A DNA stretch of 64,000 nucleotides from Pseudomonas sp. ANT_J12 (GTDB lineage: Bacteria > Pseudomonadota > Gammaproteobacteria > Pseudomonadales > Pseudomonadaceae). Where the stretch lies: the NCBI RefSeq assembly GCF_008370045.1, contig NZ_VOBN01000011.1, positions 1-64,000 of the forward strand, given 5' to 3'. How positions within the stretch are numbered: the first letter of the stretch is position 1; every line of letters starts with the position of its first letter. Positions 43,002 through 51,959 of the stretch are shown piece by piece. Under the pieces are notes generated by a model. The model was given only the letters and a program-made list of their open reading frames with translations. It was not told the DNA's origin and made no database searches. A program made the translations under genes and the position numbers.

Positions 43002-44456
43002 ATGACTACAATCCACGATCAGGCAATGAACTATGTTTATCAGCAAGTACTGCAAAGGCTGCTGAGTTTTTTCTCTCGCGCCGAGCGCACTGCATTGCAG
43101 CTTATGATTCAGCGCCTGGTGGTGGCCGCCGGGGGGATGGAGCGAATTGGCGATTTCAAGGTGATGTCGATTCAGTCCGGGACGCTGGACAGTTGCTACA
43201 CCCTGGCATTGCTGCGTGCCGCACAACTGAGTATCGCCAGCCGTGCACCGGCGACCTTCCAGTTGCGGGTGGCGACCTTGCGCCTGAACGGGACCGGCTC
43301 GACGGCGCTGGACAATATCCACCGCAGCAACGCGGCATTGTTCCTCTATGACGATCCTCGGGTCGAATTGTTGATGGTGGATAACCGTGAAGTCCTGCCA
43401 TTCGACCACTTGGCCCCCATCTCCGAGGCCGGGCGCGAGTCGAATCGGCTCAATCAATTGATGGTCGGCCATTGCCGGACCTGTGACGGTCCGCTCGATC
43501 TATGGGATGACGGCTACCTGACCACTGGCGAGTTCTACGGGCAAATTGCGCGCTGGGACAGCGGCGTCGATGCCTTGATCAGCAGCGAAACGCCTCGCCA
43601 GCAGAGACAGTTTCTCGAAGGATTGAAGCGTGCGGCGCAAAAGGCCGGCCTCGGGACCTTGAACTGCACATCCGCTGGCTTCGAGGTGTTGTTTGCCATG
43701 CTTGATGAGCTGGGCAGCGACTATTACCGCGAGTTCTATTTCGGTCATGGGTACGCAACCTGGCGCCCGGCGGGCCGATTTGAAGCCTGCCGCCGGACCA
43801 CTAGTCTCGATATTCACGACATGGTCGTCGGCAAACTGGAAGAACGCTGGCCTCTGCTCACCGAATTCCTGGGTGTCCGCCCCGACGAAATGGCGGCGCA
43901 CCTGAGCGACAACGACTATGTCAGCCCTGGGATTGCGGCGCACTTGCGGGGGCTGCAAGCGTGCTTTGTGTCGGGCCGAAGCTACGAAACCGGGGTCGCC
44001 GAATATTTGCAGCGCGCTTTGGTGATGATGCGTCGCAAGCAGGTGCCGGAACGTATTTGCGAGCTGGCTCTGGAAGCATTCGGTAACCCGGCCACCGAGG
44101 CCGAACAGCGCCTGCTGGCGGCGGCCGAGGCGCAAAAAAACCTCGGGCTGACCGAGGCCCAACTGATATGCCTGCTGTTTTCGCCATTTATCGACAGTGG
44201 CGCGGGACTGGAGCGCTTCCTGCGCAGTTGTCATCCCGGCATGCTGGTGGCGATGCCGGACTTGCACAAGGCGATGCAGGGTTATCAGGTGCCGGAACAG
44301 GTGGTGCAGTGGATGGTCGATGTCAGCGGCTTGCCGGTCAGCCTGATCGGCACGTTGTATCGCATGAAGCCGGTGGTGGTTGAGGCCGACAACGGCGTCG
44401 AAGAACCGCGCAACGATGACGCTGCCGTGGTTGGCGAACTGTCCGCGGGGCATTGA
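43002..44456 (+). CDS. Unrecognised 484-aa cytoplasmic protein
   Basis: I do not recognise this family. The protein has no signal peptide and no membrane segment. Residues 1-60 are helical and hydrophobic (LQRLLSFFSRAERTALQLMI). A middle region has a cysteine pair in GHCRTCDG (about 162-169) and the aromatic segments YYREFYFGHGYATWRP (about 243-258). The C-terminal third (about 340-450) looks helical (QVPERICELALEAFGNPATEAEQRLL). The start at 43002 has AGGT nine bases ahead. It is followed 67 bases later by a MocR-like regulator on the same strand, so the two may be co-expressed or functionally linked. Confidence 0.6.
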   Translation: MTTIHDQAMNYVYQQVLQRLLSFFSRAERTALQLMIQRLVVAAGGMERIGDFKVMSIQSGTLDSCYTLALLRAAQLSIASRAPATFQLRVATLRLNGTGSTALDNIHRSNAALFLYDDPRVELLMVDNREVLPFDHLAPISEAGRESNRLNQLMVGHCRTCDGPLDLWDDGYLTTGEFYGQIARWDSGVDALISSETPRQQRQFLEGLKRAAQKAGLGTLNCTSAGFEVLFAMLDELGSDYYREFYFGHGYATWRPAGRFEACRRTTSLDIHDMVVGKLEERWPLLTEFLGVRPDEMAAHLSDNDYVSPGIAAHLRGLQACFVSGRSYETGVAEYLQRALVMMRRKQVPERICELALEAFGNPATEAEQRLLAAAEAQKNLGLTEAQLICLLFSPFIDSGAGLERFLRSCHPGMLVAMPDLHKAMQGYQVPEQVVQWMVDVSGLPVSLIGTLYRMKPVVVEADNGVEEPRNDDAAVVGELSAGH

Positions 44457-44523
44457 CGGTGCAAGGGCTGCCGCGATCCACAACCGCTCATGCACCTGCT
44501 CGCACCGTGCCTGGCCATTACCG

Positions 44524-45924
44524 ATGAAAGGACCCAGAGAAACCGATTTTGCTTACCAGGCGGTTTACCGGTACTTGACGCACTTGACCCATAAGTCGGA
44601 TGGCGGTACGCCCATCCGTCTGCCCTCGTTGAGGCAGTTGGCGGTGCGCCTTAATGTGTCGATCTCGACCATCCAGTACGCGTATTCGCTGCTAGAGAAG
44701 GAGGGCCGGGTCTACTCGGTGGCCAAGTCCGGCTATTACTCCCTGCCGGTCACCGCCATTGGCCCGCAGACCAGCGGTAATGATCTGCTTGAGTGCGTTT
44801 ATGCCAATGCCCGGCGTCCGGAAATGCTGGTGTTGAGCACCGACGAGCCGGCCTTGTTGCAGCCACTGGACAGCCCTTTGCTGATGTTGGAGCGCGAGCT
44901 GCTGCGCCAATATCCGCGTCAACCGGCATCGGCTGCGCAACCCTGCGGCGAGCTGGAACTGCGCACGGCCCTCGCTGCGCGCTACACCACGTCGCCGGCG
45001 CGTTGCTGGCACGCCGATGAGGTGTACATCGGCGCCGATCTGCGTGGGGTTCTGGAAATACTGATCGCGGTCCTGCGACTCAAGGATGCGACCGTGGTCA
45101 TCGAGTCGCCGTGCGATTGGGTCATCCTTCGGTTGTTCGAGGCGGCGGGTGTGCGGGTGGTCGAGTTGCCGTTGCGAGTCTGCGGCTCACTGGACCTGGA
45201 GCAACTCAAGGAAGTGCTGGAGGCCCGCCCGGTGCGGCTGGTGGTGCTGTCGTCCGGGATGAGCATGCCCCGAGGCAGCCAGATTCCCGACGACAATCGC
45301 CAGTCCATCGCCGACCTGTTGGCGCAGCATGGCAGCTGGGTGCTGGAAAACGACTGTTACGGTGAACTCGGTTTCGAGTCCGACGGCCCGAGATTTCGCG
45401 ACCTTCTGGATCCTGACCGACTGATCGTGTTTTCTTCCTTCGAGAAACTCATCGGCCCCGAAGCGCCTTATGGCTATCTGCTCTCGCGGCTCCTGGGTAA
45501 TGAATTGCAGCGGCATTTTTTGCTGCGCGCTTTTCGCTTGTCGCCGATCCGCCAGAAGGCCATCGCACGCCTGTACAGCAGTGGACGTATCGATCAGCAT
45601 CTGCAAGTGCTGAGGCGCTTGCTCAAGGAGCGCCAGGTGCAGATGACCCAACTCTTGCACGAGCGCCTGGGCGATGCCTTGCAACTGGTGGAGCCGCAGG
45701 GTGGGGCGACGATCTGGGCGCGTTCGTTGCGCCAGGTCGATGTGCGCCGGGTGTTCCAGCGCTTGCTCAAGCAGCAGGTGGTGATTGCGCCGGGAGAGTT
45801 GTTCAGCCTGCAAGGCCTGTATGGTCAGCACTTGCGCCTGAGCCATACGTTTAGTGGTGATCATGATCTGGGAACCGCCCTGGGTTTGCTGGGGGATGCG
45901 TTGCGTCTGGAGTCGGTCGATTGA
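44524..45924 (+). CDS. MocR-type regulator (GntR HTH plus aminotransferase-like domain)
   Basis: This 466-aa protein joins an N-terminal GntR winged helix (about residues 12-80; RLPSLRQLAVRLNVSISTIQ) to a class I aminotransferase-like domain. The latter keeps the GELELRTALAARY region, VLENDCYGELGF, and a lysine (K308, in SSFEKLIGPEAPYGY) in the position that holds PLP. MocR proteins sense PLP or amino compounds and regulate adjacent genes. The glutamate before the lysine is unlike the common S-x-S-K. The open frame reaches back to 44380; the ATG at 44524 has no evident ribosome-binding site. The likely target is the upstream 484-aa gene. Confidence 0.82.
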   Translation: MKGPRETDFAYQAVYRYLTHLTHKSDGGTPIRLPSLRQLAVRLNVSISTIQYAYSLLEKEGRVYSVAKSGYYSLPVTAIGPQTSGNDLLECVYANARRPEMLVLSTDEPALLQPLDSPLLMLERELLRQYPRQPASAAQPCGELELRTALAARYTTSPARCWHADEVYIGADLRGVLEILIAVLRLKDATVVIESPCDWVILRLFEAAGVRVVELPLRVCGSLDLEQLKEVLEARPVRLVVLSSGMSMPRGSQIPDDNRQSIADLLAQHGSWVLENDCYGELGFESDGPRFRDLLDPDRLIVFSSFEKLIGPEAPYGYLLSRLLGNELQRHFLLRAFRLSPIRQKAIARLYSSGRIDQHLQVLRRLLKERQVQMTQLLHERLGDALQLVEPQGGATIWARSLRQVDVRRVFQRLLKQQVVIAPGELFSLQGLYGQHLRLSHTFSGDHDLGTALGLLGDALRLESVD

Positions 45925-46033
45925 GCCAGGTTAAAAAACGTCGTCCATGGCTCGGATCGTTACCATCGCGTTGCGGTCAAACTGCCAGTAAACTGCGTTC
46001 CAATTCCTGAGCCACTCTATCTAGAGGTTTTGC

Positions 46034-47680
46034 ATGACAATCAGTCCTTTTGCGGGCAAACCGGCACCGGCAGAATTGTTGGTCGACATCCCGCGACTGG
46101 TTACGGCCTACTACACCGGCCAGCCTGATGCCGCCATCTCTACCCAGCGCGTAGCCTTCGGCACGTCCGGTCACCGAGGCAGCTCGTTCGACTTGAGTTT
46201 CAACGAATGGCACGTTCTGGCGATCAGCCAGGCCATCTGCCTGTACCGTGAGGCCCAGGGCATCGATGGCCCACTGTTTGTCGGTATCGACACTCATGCG
46301 CTGTCGACGCCGGCCGGTGCGAGCGCCCTCGAAGTGCTGGCGGCCAACGGCGTCACCGTGATGATCGCCGAAGGCGACGAGTACACGCCGACCCCGGCCA
46401 TTTCCCATGCGATTCTCTGCTACAACCGCGGCCGTACCTCGGGCCTGGCGGACGGTATCGTCATTACGCCATCCCATAACCCGCCACAAAGCGGCGGCTA
46501 CAAATACAACCCTACCAACGGCGGCCCGGCCGATACCCATATCACCAAGTGGATCGAAGCCAAGGCCAACGAGTTGCTCGGCAACAAACTGGCCGGCGTC
46601 AAGCGCATCAGCTACGAACAGGCGCTGAAGGCCAGCACCACCCATCGTCACGACTACCTCAATACCTATGTCGCCGATCTGATCAACGTGATCGACTTCG
46701 ACGCCATTCGCGATGCCAAGCTGCATCTGGGTGTCGATCCGCTGGGCGGAGCAGGGGTGCGTTACTGGTCGGCGATTGCCGAGCATTACCGCCTCGATCT
46801 GGAAGTGGTCAACACCCAGGTCGATCCGACGTTCCGTTTCATGACCGTCGATTGGGACGGGCAGATCCGCATGGACCCATCGTCCACCCACGCCATGCAA
46901 GGTTTGATCGGTCTGAAAGATCGCTTCGACGTGGCCTTCGGCTGTGACCCGGATCATGACCGTCATGGCATCGTCACCCCGTCCGGTGGCCTGTTGGCAC
47001 CGAACAACTACCTCGCCGTGTCCATCGACTACCTGTTCCAGAACCGTCCACAGTGGCGTGCCGATGCCGCCGTGGGTAAAACCGTGGTCAGTAGCGGCCT
47101 GATCGATCGTGTGGCCAAGCGCCTGGGTCGTCGCCTGTACGAAGTGCCGGTCGGCTTCAAATGGTTTGCCGATGGCTTGTTCGACGGCTCCCTGGGCTTC
47201 GGTGGCGAAGAGAGCGCCGGTGCCTCGTTCCTGCGCAAGGATGGCGGCGTCTGGAGCACCGACAAGGATGGCCTGATCCCGGCCCTGCTGGCGGCAGAAA
47301 TGACCGCGCGCACCGGTCGCGACCCAAGCCAGGCCTACCGCGCCCTGACCGATGAACTGGGCGAACCGTTCTCGGTGCGGGTCGATGCCAAGGCCAATCC
47401 TGAGCAGAAAGCGCTGCTGAGCAAACTGTCCCCGGATCAAGTCACCTCGACCCAACTGGCCGGCGAAGCGATCCAGAGCATCCTCAGCCATGCGCCGGGC
47501 AACGACCAGGCCATCGGCGGCTTGAAAGTCATGACCGAGAACGGCTGGTTCGCGGCGCGTCCGTCGGGTACCGAAGACATCTACAAGATCTACGCGGAAA
47601 GCTTTGTCAGCGACGAACACCTCAAGCAGTTGGTGGCTGAGGCCCAGACGCTGGTGGATGGCGCAATCTCGGCGAAGTGA
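46034..47680 (+). CDS. pgm: Phosphoglucomutase (alpha-D-glucose phosphate-specific)
   Basis: This 548-aa enzyme interconverts glucose 1-phosphate and glucose 6-phosphate, feeding glycogen, trehalose and surface polysaccharides. The phosphoserine is S147 in ITPSHNPPQ, the metal-binding loop is CDPDHDRHG (about residues 304-312), the sugar-specificity region GFGGEESAG lies near 388-396, and the phosphate-binding RPSGTED near 510-516. AGAGG lies eight bases ahead of the ATG at 46034. It is alone on its transcript, flanked by a REP element and a terminator. Residue motifs identify the prokaryotic Pgm subfamily, not AlgC. Confidence 0.93.
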   Translation: MTISPFAGKPAPAELLVDIPRLVTAYYTGQPDAAISTQRVAFGTSGHRGSSFDLSFNEWHVLAISQAICLYREAQGIDGPLFVGIDTHALSTPAGASALEVLAANGVTVMIAEGDEYTPTPAISHAILCYNRGRTSGLADGIVITPSHNPPQSGGYKYNPTNGGPADTHITKWIEAKANELLGNKLAGVKRISYEQALKASTTHRHDYLNTYVADLINVIDFDAIRDAKLHLGVDPLGGAGVRYWSAIAEHYRLDLEVVNTQVDPTFRFMTVDWDGQIRMDPSSTHAMQGLIGLKDRFDVAFGCDPDHDRHGIVTPSGGLLAPNNYLAVSIDYLFQNRPQWRADAAVGKTVVSSGLIDRVAKRLGRRLYEVPVGFKWFADGLFDGSLGFGGEESAGASFLRKDGGVWSTDKDGLIPALLAAEMTARTGRDPSQAYRALTDELGEPFSVRVDAKANPEQKALLSKLSPDQVTSTQLAGEAIQSILSHAPGNDQAIGGLKVMTENGWFAARPSGTEDIYKIYAESFVSDEHLKQLVAEAQTLVDGAISAK

Positions 47681-47691
47681 TTGAGGAACCC

Positions 47692-47822
47692 TGTGGCGAG
47701 GGGGCTTGCCCCCGTTGGGTTGCGAAGCAACTCCAAAACAGGCGAATGCGTTATTTCAGATCGTCCGCATTCACCGGTTTGCGACTGCTGCGCAGCCGAA
47801 CGGGGGCAAGCCCCCTCGTCAC
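47692..47822. repeat. REP-type inverted repeat after pgm
   Basis: Near-perfect arms TGTGGCGAGGGGGCTTGCCC and complement flank a central GCGAAGC/GCTGCGC pair. It is of the second REP family and sits just beyond the pgm stop. Confidence 0.87.
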
Positions 47823-47839
47823 ATGCAATACACACATAG

Positions 47840-47873
47840 AAAAGGGGCGACCATTACGGTCGCCCCTTTTTTG
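47840..47873. terminator. Bidirectional terminator between pgm and pirin gene
   Basis: AAAAGGGGCGACC and GGTCGCCCCTTTTTT form a perfect stem with A and T runs on opposite sides. It can end transcription from both directions. Confidence 0.92.
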
Positions 47874-47889
47874 TCTGCGATTTACTCGA

Positions 47890-48584
47890 TCAAGCCAGAT
47901 CCACCAACACGATTTCACTGTCCTCAATCGCCGTCACTCGCAACACCTGCTCATCGGCAACCGCGACACCGTCTCGAGCTTGTGCCCGCAAGCCGTTGAC
48001 TTCAATCACACCCGTAGCCGGAACCAGATAAGCACGGCGCCCATTGTCCAGACGATACTCCGCCGATTCCCCGGCTTTCAGATTCGCCGCCACCAACCGC
48101 GCATCAGCGCGAATCCGCAGGCTCTGATCGTCACCGGACTTGCCACTGGCCAGGGTCACGAAACCTTCGCGCTGGCCTTTGGGGAAAGGCTTGGCGCCCC
48201 ACGACGGCGCCGAACCGGCCTCGTTGGGGATGATCCAGATCTGGAAGATCCGGGTTTCAGTGGTTTCCAGGTTGTATTCGCTGTGGGCGATCCCGGTGCC
48301 GGCGCTCATGACTTGCACGTCGCCCGCTTCGGTGCGGCCCTTGTTGCCGAGGTTGTCCTGGTGGGTAATCGCACCTTCACGCACATAAGTGATGATTTCC
48401 ATGTCGCGGTGCGGATGCTGGGGAAGCCGGTGCCGGGAGCGATCACATCGTCGTTCCAGACCCGCAGGTTGCCCCAGTTCATGCGTTTAGGGTCGTGGTA
48501 CTCGGCGAACGAAAAATGGTGATGGGCATCCAACCAGCCATGGTGGGCGCCGCCCAAGGTGTTGAAAGGTCTGAGTTCAAGCAT
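47890..48584 (-). pseudogene. Pirin-family protein, split by a single-base frameshift
   Basis: Two reading frames together make one pirin of about 231 aa. The N-terminal part (48584 to about 48424; MLELRPFNTLGGAHHGW, HHHFSFAEYHDP) ends at TGFP. The C-terminal part restarts with MEIITYVREGAITHQDN in another frame. Family logic expects HPHRDMEI across the join; restoring one C (one G on the plus strand) in the run at 48420-48423 gives PQHPHRDMEI. This region supplies part of the metal-binding site, so the protein would be inactive if the shift is real. A homopolymer error is possible. Pirins are cupin proteins that bind iron; some have quercetinase activity. Confidence 0.82.
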
Positions 48585-48863
48585 GATCGTCTCCTGAAAG
48601 GTTCGTCATGGGGCAGTGCGCCTGGACCACGAAACAAGAACCGGTGGTTGATGGCGTGCATCATCTATCAGGCGATAATCGATAAAAAGCGTAAAAAGTG
48701 CCTCAAAACAATCGATTTAGTTGATGCTAAATAACCTCGAAACATTCTCATCCAGCCTTCACTTCATCGCTTAAGCCAATGACCTGTAAGCATTTCACTA
48801 GAACTCAACGGCAAATGCAGACACCATAGCCCCCAACAGCCTCACACCCTGGAGTCCGTCCGC

Positions 48864-51347
48864 GTGCCGCAACACACCCCCGATCTTCCCCCCGAACTTC
48901 GTCCTCTGGCCGAGATGCCGTTGCTCAAGCGCCTGGCCGCGCGGTTTTTTGGCTATGGCTTGACCCAAATGCGCGCGCAACACCGTGCTTCATGGCTACA
49001 CGGGCAAGCCGATGGCTTCCGCAGCGGGCACAGCGCCGGGGTGGATTACGGGTTCAAAGAGGGCAAGGCCGAAGGGTTGGAAGAAGGCCGGCAGGTGCTG
49101 CTGATCCGCGATTCGCGCTCCACCGAGCATCGGCCACCGAATGTCGATGACAACCTGTTCGACGATTGGCGCCTGCCATTAACGGCCGAGATCAAGAAGC
49201 GCATGAAGGCCGACGTTGCGCGCTGGCTGCCAGCGCATGCACAGCCCAGCCTCGCGCAATGGAAGATGATCTTCAGCGATACCCCATCCACCTCGGTGAT
49301 CGCCGGTGCAGGCGCGGGCAAGTCGACGACGCTGGTGCTGCGCATTCTGTTGCTGACCCACTACCTGGGCTTCGAACTCGGCTCAATGACCGTGGTGACC
49401 TTCACCCGGGAGTCGCGCAAAGACTTCATTAATAAACTGATCGAACTGTTTGCGCTGTGGGGCCGGGCGCTCAGCCTCAAAGAGGCGCGGGACCTGGTGC
49501 GCACCTTCCATTCGCGGATTTTGCCGATGGTCCGCAGCTTGCCGGGGTTCGAACGCCTGCAAGCCTTCGAAAACCTCACTCATCGTGCGCAAAACGGCGA
49601 CGACGAGGTCGACAGCAATCCGTTCGATCTGCGCATCAACGACGCCCAACGCCAGCAACTCAACGCTTGTTACCACAGCCTGTTTACCCGCAATGAGCGA
49701 TTTCGCGAACTGATCCAGCCGTTGTCCCGCCACGCGTTGCAGCTCAAGGAATTGGAGCGCGATCACCCGGATGTGCAGAAACGCATGGCCGTGACGGAAC
49801 TGGCGGCCAAGCGCGACGAAGAGCTCTGCGACACGATAGAGGACCTGTGGTTTCGCGCCGGTGCCTGGCCGATCAAGGGCATCGAGCCCAACCGCCAGAC
49901 GTTCGATATCAACGGTTCGACATTCTATTGTCATGGCTATATTCCGACTCTGGATGCTTGGGTGGTGCTGGGTTTCGATCCTCGGGAAAACCCCCAGGTC
50001 AGCCGCCCGAATGCCAAGCTGACGGTTCGCGCCGAATGGGCGGTAAAACGCACCCTGTTTCAAGCTTTCTGTCGTAAGCCATTGATATGGCTGGATAGTT
50101 ACGATTCGTCAAAACGTGTTTTGGCCTCGCTGGCAGGGGATGCCAGCGCCGGGCCAGGTTTCGATTACAAGGTCAAGGGTGAACTGGCGTCCGCCCCGTT
50201 ACTGGACAGTTTTGTCGCCGCCGCCGGGTTTATCGAGAATCTGGGCCTCGACGTTCCGGACGCCGTGGGCCGGCTGAATTTTGCCAAGGACGACCCTGAC
50301 CGGTTTTTCTTCGAGGCACTGAGCCTGTTCTGGCGTGCGCTGGAAGATCACTTGCTCGATCAAAAGCCGCCCGTGATGACTTACAACCGTATGTTCGCCC
50401 TGTTCAGCGAACACTCGCCGGAGAATCTCAAGCTGTTGAGCGATGAGCTGCTCAGGCCGCTTTCACACCTGATGATCGATGAGTTTCAGGACGTATCGCC
50501 GCAGATCGTATCGTGGATTCGCGCCAGCCTGGCAGAGATCCGCAGTCGCGGCCCGGCGATGCATGTCGGGCGCGGCGCACAGCGGTCCTCGCTGCTCTGC
50601 GTGGGCGATGATTGGCAGTCGATTTATGGCTGGCGCGGTAGCTCGCCGACGTATTTCATGGAGTTCAACAAGGAATTCCCGTCGCCGAGCACGACCCGGG
50701 TGATGCTCAGCGACAACTACCGCAGCCACCAGCACATCATCGATGCGGCCGAACATATCGTGCGCGCCGCGCCGGCCATCCCGGGCAAGAAGGCCAAGGC
50801 CAGCGGGGAGCCCAAGCCACTGCAGCCAGTCAACGTACTGGATCGCGATGATCAGGGCATGGCGCAGCGGCTGATGGAGCACTATAGAAAGGGCGATTCA
50901 ATCTTGATGCTTTATCGAAAAAGCAGCGATAAGTTATTGATTGAGCAGCATATTCAGTCTGTAGTTAATGTTGATTCTAGCTTGCCGTACGAAGCGCGAC
51001 GGCTTAAACAACTGACTTATCACAGTGCCAAAGGCTTGCAAGCCGACGCGGTATTCCTGTTGGGTGATTGCCAGCATCTCACCAGTTCGCCGTACAAGAA
51101 CCAGGTGTATCGCATGGCCGGGCTTGGGAAAGCTGGCGATAGCGAGCCGTATGACAGCGCGCAGAAAGACGAGATTCTGCGGCTGGCTTATGTCGGTATT
51201 ACCCGGGCGGTGAGTCATTGTTATTGGTACGTCGATGGTCAGGATAACCAGGCCGTCAATCTGCCCAAAGCGTCTGACAAGGTGGGTCAGGGCAAGGCGT
51301 TCTTTGCGGATCATCGACAAGGTCAGAAAGCGGCGACAGTCCCGTAG
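48864..51347 (+). CDS. Superfamily 1 DNA helicase (UvrD/Rep/HelD-like)
   Basis: This 827-aa protein has SF1A helicase motifs in order: Walker A GAGAGKSTT (K153), MTVVTFTRES, Walker B IDEFQD (D539-D543), VGDDWQSIYGWRGS, LSDNYRSH, YHSAKGLQADAV and AYVGITRAV. This would unwind DNA with ATP. The N-terminal 120 residues are charged and contain SGHSAGVDYGFKEGKAEG, a possible HelD-like lead domain. The start is GTG at 48864 with GGAG about ten bases upstream. Its neighbours offer no clue, and no nuclease motif was identified. It is not UvrD itself, since the length and insertions differ. Confidence 0.85.
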   Translation: MPQHTPDLPPELRPLAEMPLLKRLAARFFGYGLTQMRAQHRASWLHGQADGFRSGHSAGVDYGFKEGKAEGLEEGRQVLLIRDSRSTEHRPPNVDDNLFDDWRLPLTAEIKKRMKADVARWLPAHAQPSLAQWKMIFSDTPSTSVIAGAGAGKSTTLVLRILLLTHYLGFELGSMTVVTFTRESRKDFINKLIELFALWGRALSLKEARDLVRTFHSRILPMVRSLPGFERLQAFENLTHRAQNGDDEVDSNPFDLRINDAQRQQLNACYHSLFTRNERFRELIQPLSRHALQLKELERDHPDVQKRMAVTELAAKRDEELCDTIEDLWFRAGAWPIKGIEPNRQTFDINGSTFYCHGYIPTLDAWVVLGFDPRENPQVSRPNAKLTVRAEWAVKRTLFQAFCRKPLIWLDSYDSSKRVLASLAGDASAGPGFDYKVKGELASAPLLDSFVAAAGFIENLGLDVPDAVGRLNFAKDDPDRFFFEALSLFWRALEDHLLDQKPPVMTYNRMFALFSEHSPENLKLLSDELLRPLSHLMIDEFQDVSPQIVSWIRASLAEIRSRGPAMHVGRGAQRSSLLCVGDDWQSIYGWRGSSPTYFMEFNKEFPSPSTTRVMLSDNYRSHQHIIDAAEHIVRAAPAIPGKKAKASGEPKPLQPVNVLDRDDQGMAQRLMEHYRKGDSILMLYRKSSDKLLIEQHIQSVVNVDSSLPYEARRLKQLTYHSAKGLQADAVFLLGDCQHLTSSPYKNQVYRMAGLGKAGDSEPYDSAQKDEILRLAYVGITRAVSHCYWYVDGQDNQAVNLPKASDKVGQGKAFFADHRQGQKAATVP

Positions 51348-51374
51348 GCGCTACCGCAGAATCTTTTCACCCAC

Positions 51375-51402
51375 AAAAAAGCCCACATCCTGTGGGCTTT
51401 TT
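51375..51402. terminator. Bidirectional terminator between helicase and DUF1652-like gene
   Basis: AAAAAAGCCCACA and TGTGGGCTTTTT form a perfect stem with short loop, flanked by A and T runs, between convergent genes. Confidence 0.92.
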
Positions 51403-51418
51403 ACTGTGCGGCAGGACC

Positions 51419-51694
51419 TCAGGCATAACTCCTGAGTGAAACCGGCGGAATGAACGCTTCCAACTCATCCTCCACCGCTTCGATTATTCGTTCTACATCC
51501 GCCGCATTCATCACGGTCGCGCAGGGAATGCCGGCGATGGCGATCATGGTTTCGCCATTGGCACGGTCAAACAGACGGGCAATCATGCTGCCCGGCGCGT
51601 CCATGCTCGCCTCGAAACCCATGGGATGAAAATGCCAGCGCATCAGCTGGCAGGCGTTGGGAAAAGTGACCTTGCTGAATATCCCTTTGTTCAT
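51419..51694 (-). CDS. Small DUF1652-like Pseudomonas protein
   Basis: This 91-aa protein has no signal peptide or membrane helix. It shows a beta-rich core (MTRLFDRANGETMIAIAGI-like segment near residues 39-55) followed by a helix (DVERIIEAVEDELEAF), the layout of the DUF1652 family, which is common in Pseudomonas and of unknown function. AAGGCGGG lies about nine bases before the ATG. The family assignment is from general resemblance. Confidence 0.65.
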   Translation of the reverse strand: MNKGIFSKVTFPNACQLMRWHFHPMGFEASMDAPGSMIARLFDRANGETMIAIAGIPCATVMNAADVERIIEAVEDELEAFIPPVSLRSYA

Positions 51695-51959
51695 GTGTTG
51701 CCCGCCTTAGTCATCGAGCGCTTCCTTTTGCTCATGTGAGGAGGGGTAGAACCTTCATTGGTTCAACCGGTGGATGCCTTTAAAAGTAGCATCCAGATGT
51801 GAAAACCATGTGGATTTTTTCAGTCCGTTTGGCGATTGGTTCAATTTTTTTTGATATGGGTCACGTCACGCCCCGTTGTCGCCAAAACGCCAGTACCGAT
51901 TGGCCATTGAAGCCGGCGCGGAACTTGGGCAAGCTCGGTTTTTTTTCGCCGAGCCCTTT

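Noticed and set aside
45977..47620. 547-aa minus-strand frame opposite pgm
   Set aside because: Shadow of pgm; composition is Gly/Arg/His-rich with no recognisable motif.
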